NCBI GenBank assembly: GCA_934371505.1
Contig: CAKRNW010000116.1
Span: 1 to 6,161 of the forward strand
Length of the DNA stretch: 6,161 bases
From: an uncultured Lachnospiraceae bacterium
GTDB lineage: Bacteria > Bacillota > Clostridia > Lachnospirales > Lachnospiraceae
Direction: 5' to 3'
Made by a program: the position numbers and the translations under genes. Below the pieces are notes generated by a model that saw only the letters and a program-made list of their open reading frames with translations, had not been told where the DNA came from and did no database searches. Shown here piece by piece: positions 5,589 through 6,161 of this stretch (position 1 is its first letter; each line of letters starts with the position of its first letter).

Positions 5589-6161
5589 TTAAATCAAATG
5601 AAACTCCCTATAAAGCTGTTGACGAACCTTCTGATCAGTGGAGGCTCGTTCAATGTCCGTGGTGCGCCCTTCTCCCAGAAGTAATTTTACCAGTTTACCA
5701 AGCAATTCCTCGCCTTCCTGTCTGCCAGCCTCTTTTCCAATGGAGATTCCTTCCGCTCTCCCCTCTCGGAGTGCTTTATTCCTGATATCCTTCGCTTCAT
5801 AATTCAAAATCTGTCCGCCCATGATTTCCTCAACCTCCTTCTTCACACCGGCATATTTTCCTGCACGGAACATCGCCACTTTATCAATCATCGCCTTTAA
5901 AGACTGGCGGGTAAATTCTGTAATCTCTCCACCTTGCTCTAGCAGACTCAGCCGTTGGAAAATGTCCCGGTATGTATCACGCAGTGACTGTCTCGCATCT
6001 ACATCCCTTTCCAACAGTTCCAACTGGTATCTCAAAAAATAGTAAGGTAATAAAAACAATAACCGTTTTTCAAAGATTTCATCCAACCCATAGTCCTGGA
6101 CTTTCACCACCGGGATTTCATAAGACACATCCCCTCCCGGCGTAACTATCCGCATTTTAAT
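5589..6161 (-). CDS. Rpn-like PD-(D/E)XK nuclease/putative transposase, C-terminal part (start beyond window)
   Basis: C-terminal 190 residues of a protein resembling the Rpn recombination-promoting nuclease/putative transposase family (PD-(D/E)XK fold), abundant in multiple copies in gut Lachnospiraceae. The first ATG in frame is at 6155, but the frame stays open to the edge (…IKMRIVTPGG) and the opening segment VTPGGDVSYEIPVVKVQDYGLDEIFEKRLLFLLPYY is mid-protein sequence in relatives, so the true start is outside. Counting from that Met: IFEKRLLFLLPYYFLRYQ (27-44), a helical charged stretch (45-110), then the repetitive Gly/Glu/Arg tail ALREGRAEGISIGKEAGRQEGEE (128-150), a likely coiled or extended segment. 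The catalytic N-terminal residues cannot be seen, so activity is unknown. It precedes ptb by 150 nt in the same direction with no clear terminator between; readthrough is possible. Family assignment is by recognition, not by search. Confidence 0.75.
   Translation of the reverse strand: MKMRIVTPGGDVSYEIPVVKVQDYGLDEIFEKRLLFLLPYYFLRYQLELLERDVDARQSLRDTYRDIFQRLSLLEQGGEITEFTRQSLKAMIDKVAMFRAGKYAGVKKEVEEIMGGQILNYEAKDIRNKALREGRAEGISIGKEAGRQEGEELLGKLVKLLLGEGRTTDIERASTDQKVRQQLYREFHLI

Noticed and set aside
5589..6155. Complete 188-residue protein starting at the ATG at 6155
   Set aside because: The frame remains open upstream to the window edge, and the residues around this Met are internal sequence in the family, so the gene is better called 5'-truncated by the window.
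1..6161. CRISPR array, tRNA or rRNA, insertion-sequence ends, or prophage attachment site
   Set aside because: No regularly spaced repeats, cloverleaf-like sequence, terminal inverted repeats with a transposase gene, or duplicated attachment-like cores were seen on either strand.

Overview
The window looks like chromosome from an anaerobic Clostridia, most likely a butyrate-forming Lachnospiraceae of the gut type. This rests on protein character only: a Firmicutes-type SecA, an adjacent phosphate butyryltransferase/butyrate kinase pair, a glucuronate isomerase, and an Rpn/PD-(D/E)XK-type protein with the C-terminal tail common in that family of bacteria. Shine-Dalgarno sites are strong and purine-rich. 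No genus can be named from the sequence.

Layout. Positions 1-1658 (minus) hold the N-terminal two thirds of secA, which runs off the left edge. Positions 1659-1845 are a divergent promoter region: an extended -10 promoter fires left into secA, and a candidate promoter fires right into uxaC (1846-3261, plus), flanked by three regularly spaced AACGGA/TCCGTT hexamers. Positions 3262-3420 separate the convergent uxaC and buk genes and contain three successive inverted repeats, including a likely bidirectional terminator. buk (3421-4491) and ptb (4515-5438) form a two-gene minus-strand operon transcribed ptb-buk. Positions 5439-5588 are its leader and promoter region. The right end (5589-6161, minus) is the C-terminal part of an Rpn-like protein whose start lies beyond the window. 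No intergenic gap exceeds 300 bases, and I see no tRNA, rRNA, CRISPR array or insertion sequence.

How the genes fit together. UxaC feeds hexuronates (glucuronate, galacturonate) towards central metabolism. Ptb and Buk turn butyryl-CoA into butyrate plus ATP, the energy-yielding end of butyrate fermentation. They are separate transcription units joined only by general carbon metabolism. SecA is housekeeping protein export.

The best regulatory observation is a near-perfect Rex-type (NADH/NAD+-sensing repressor) palindrome at 5488-5505. It overlaps the -10 of a candidate ptb promoter and suggests redox control of butyrate formation. I see no convincing undescribed system here. Apart from the regulatory sites and the poorly understood Rpn-like protein, the region is ordinary core metabolism.
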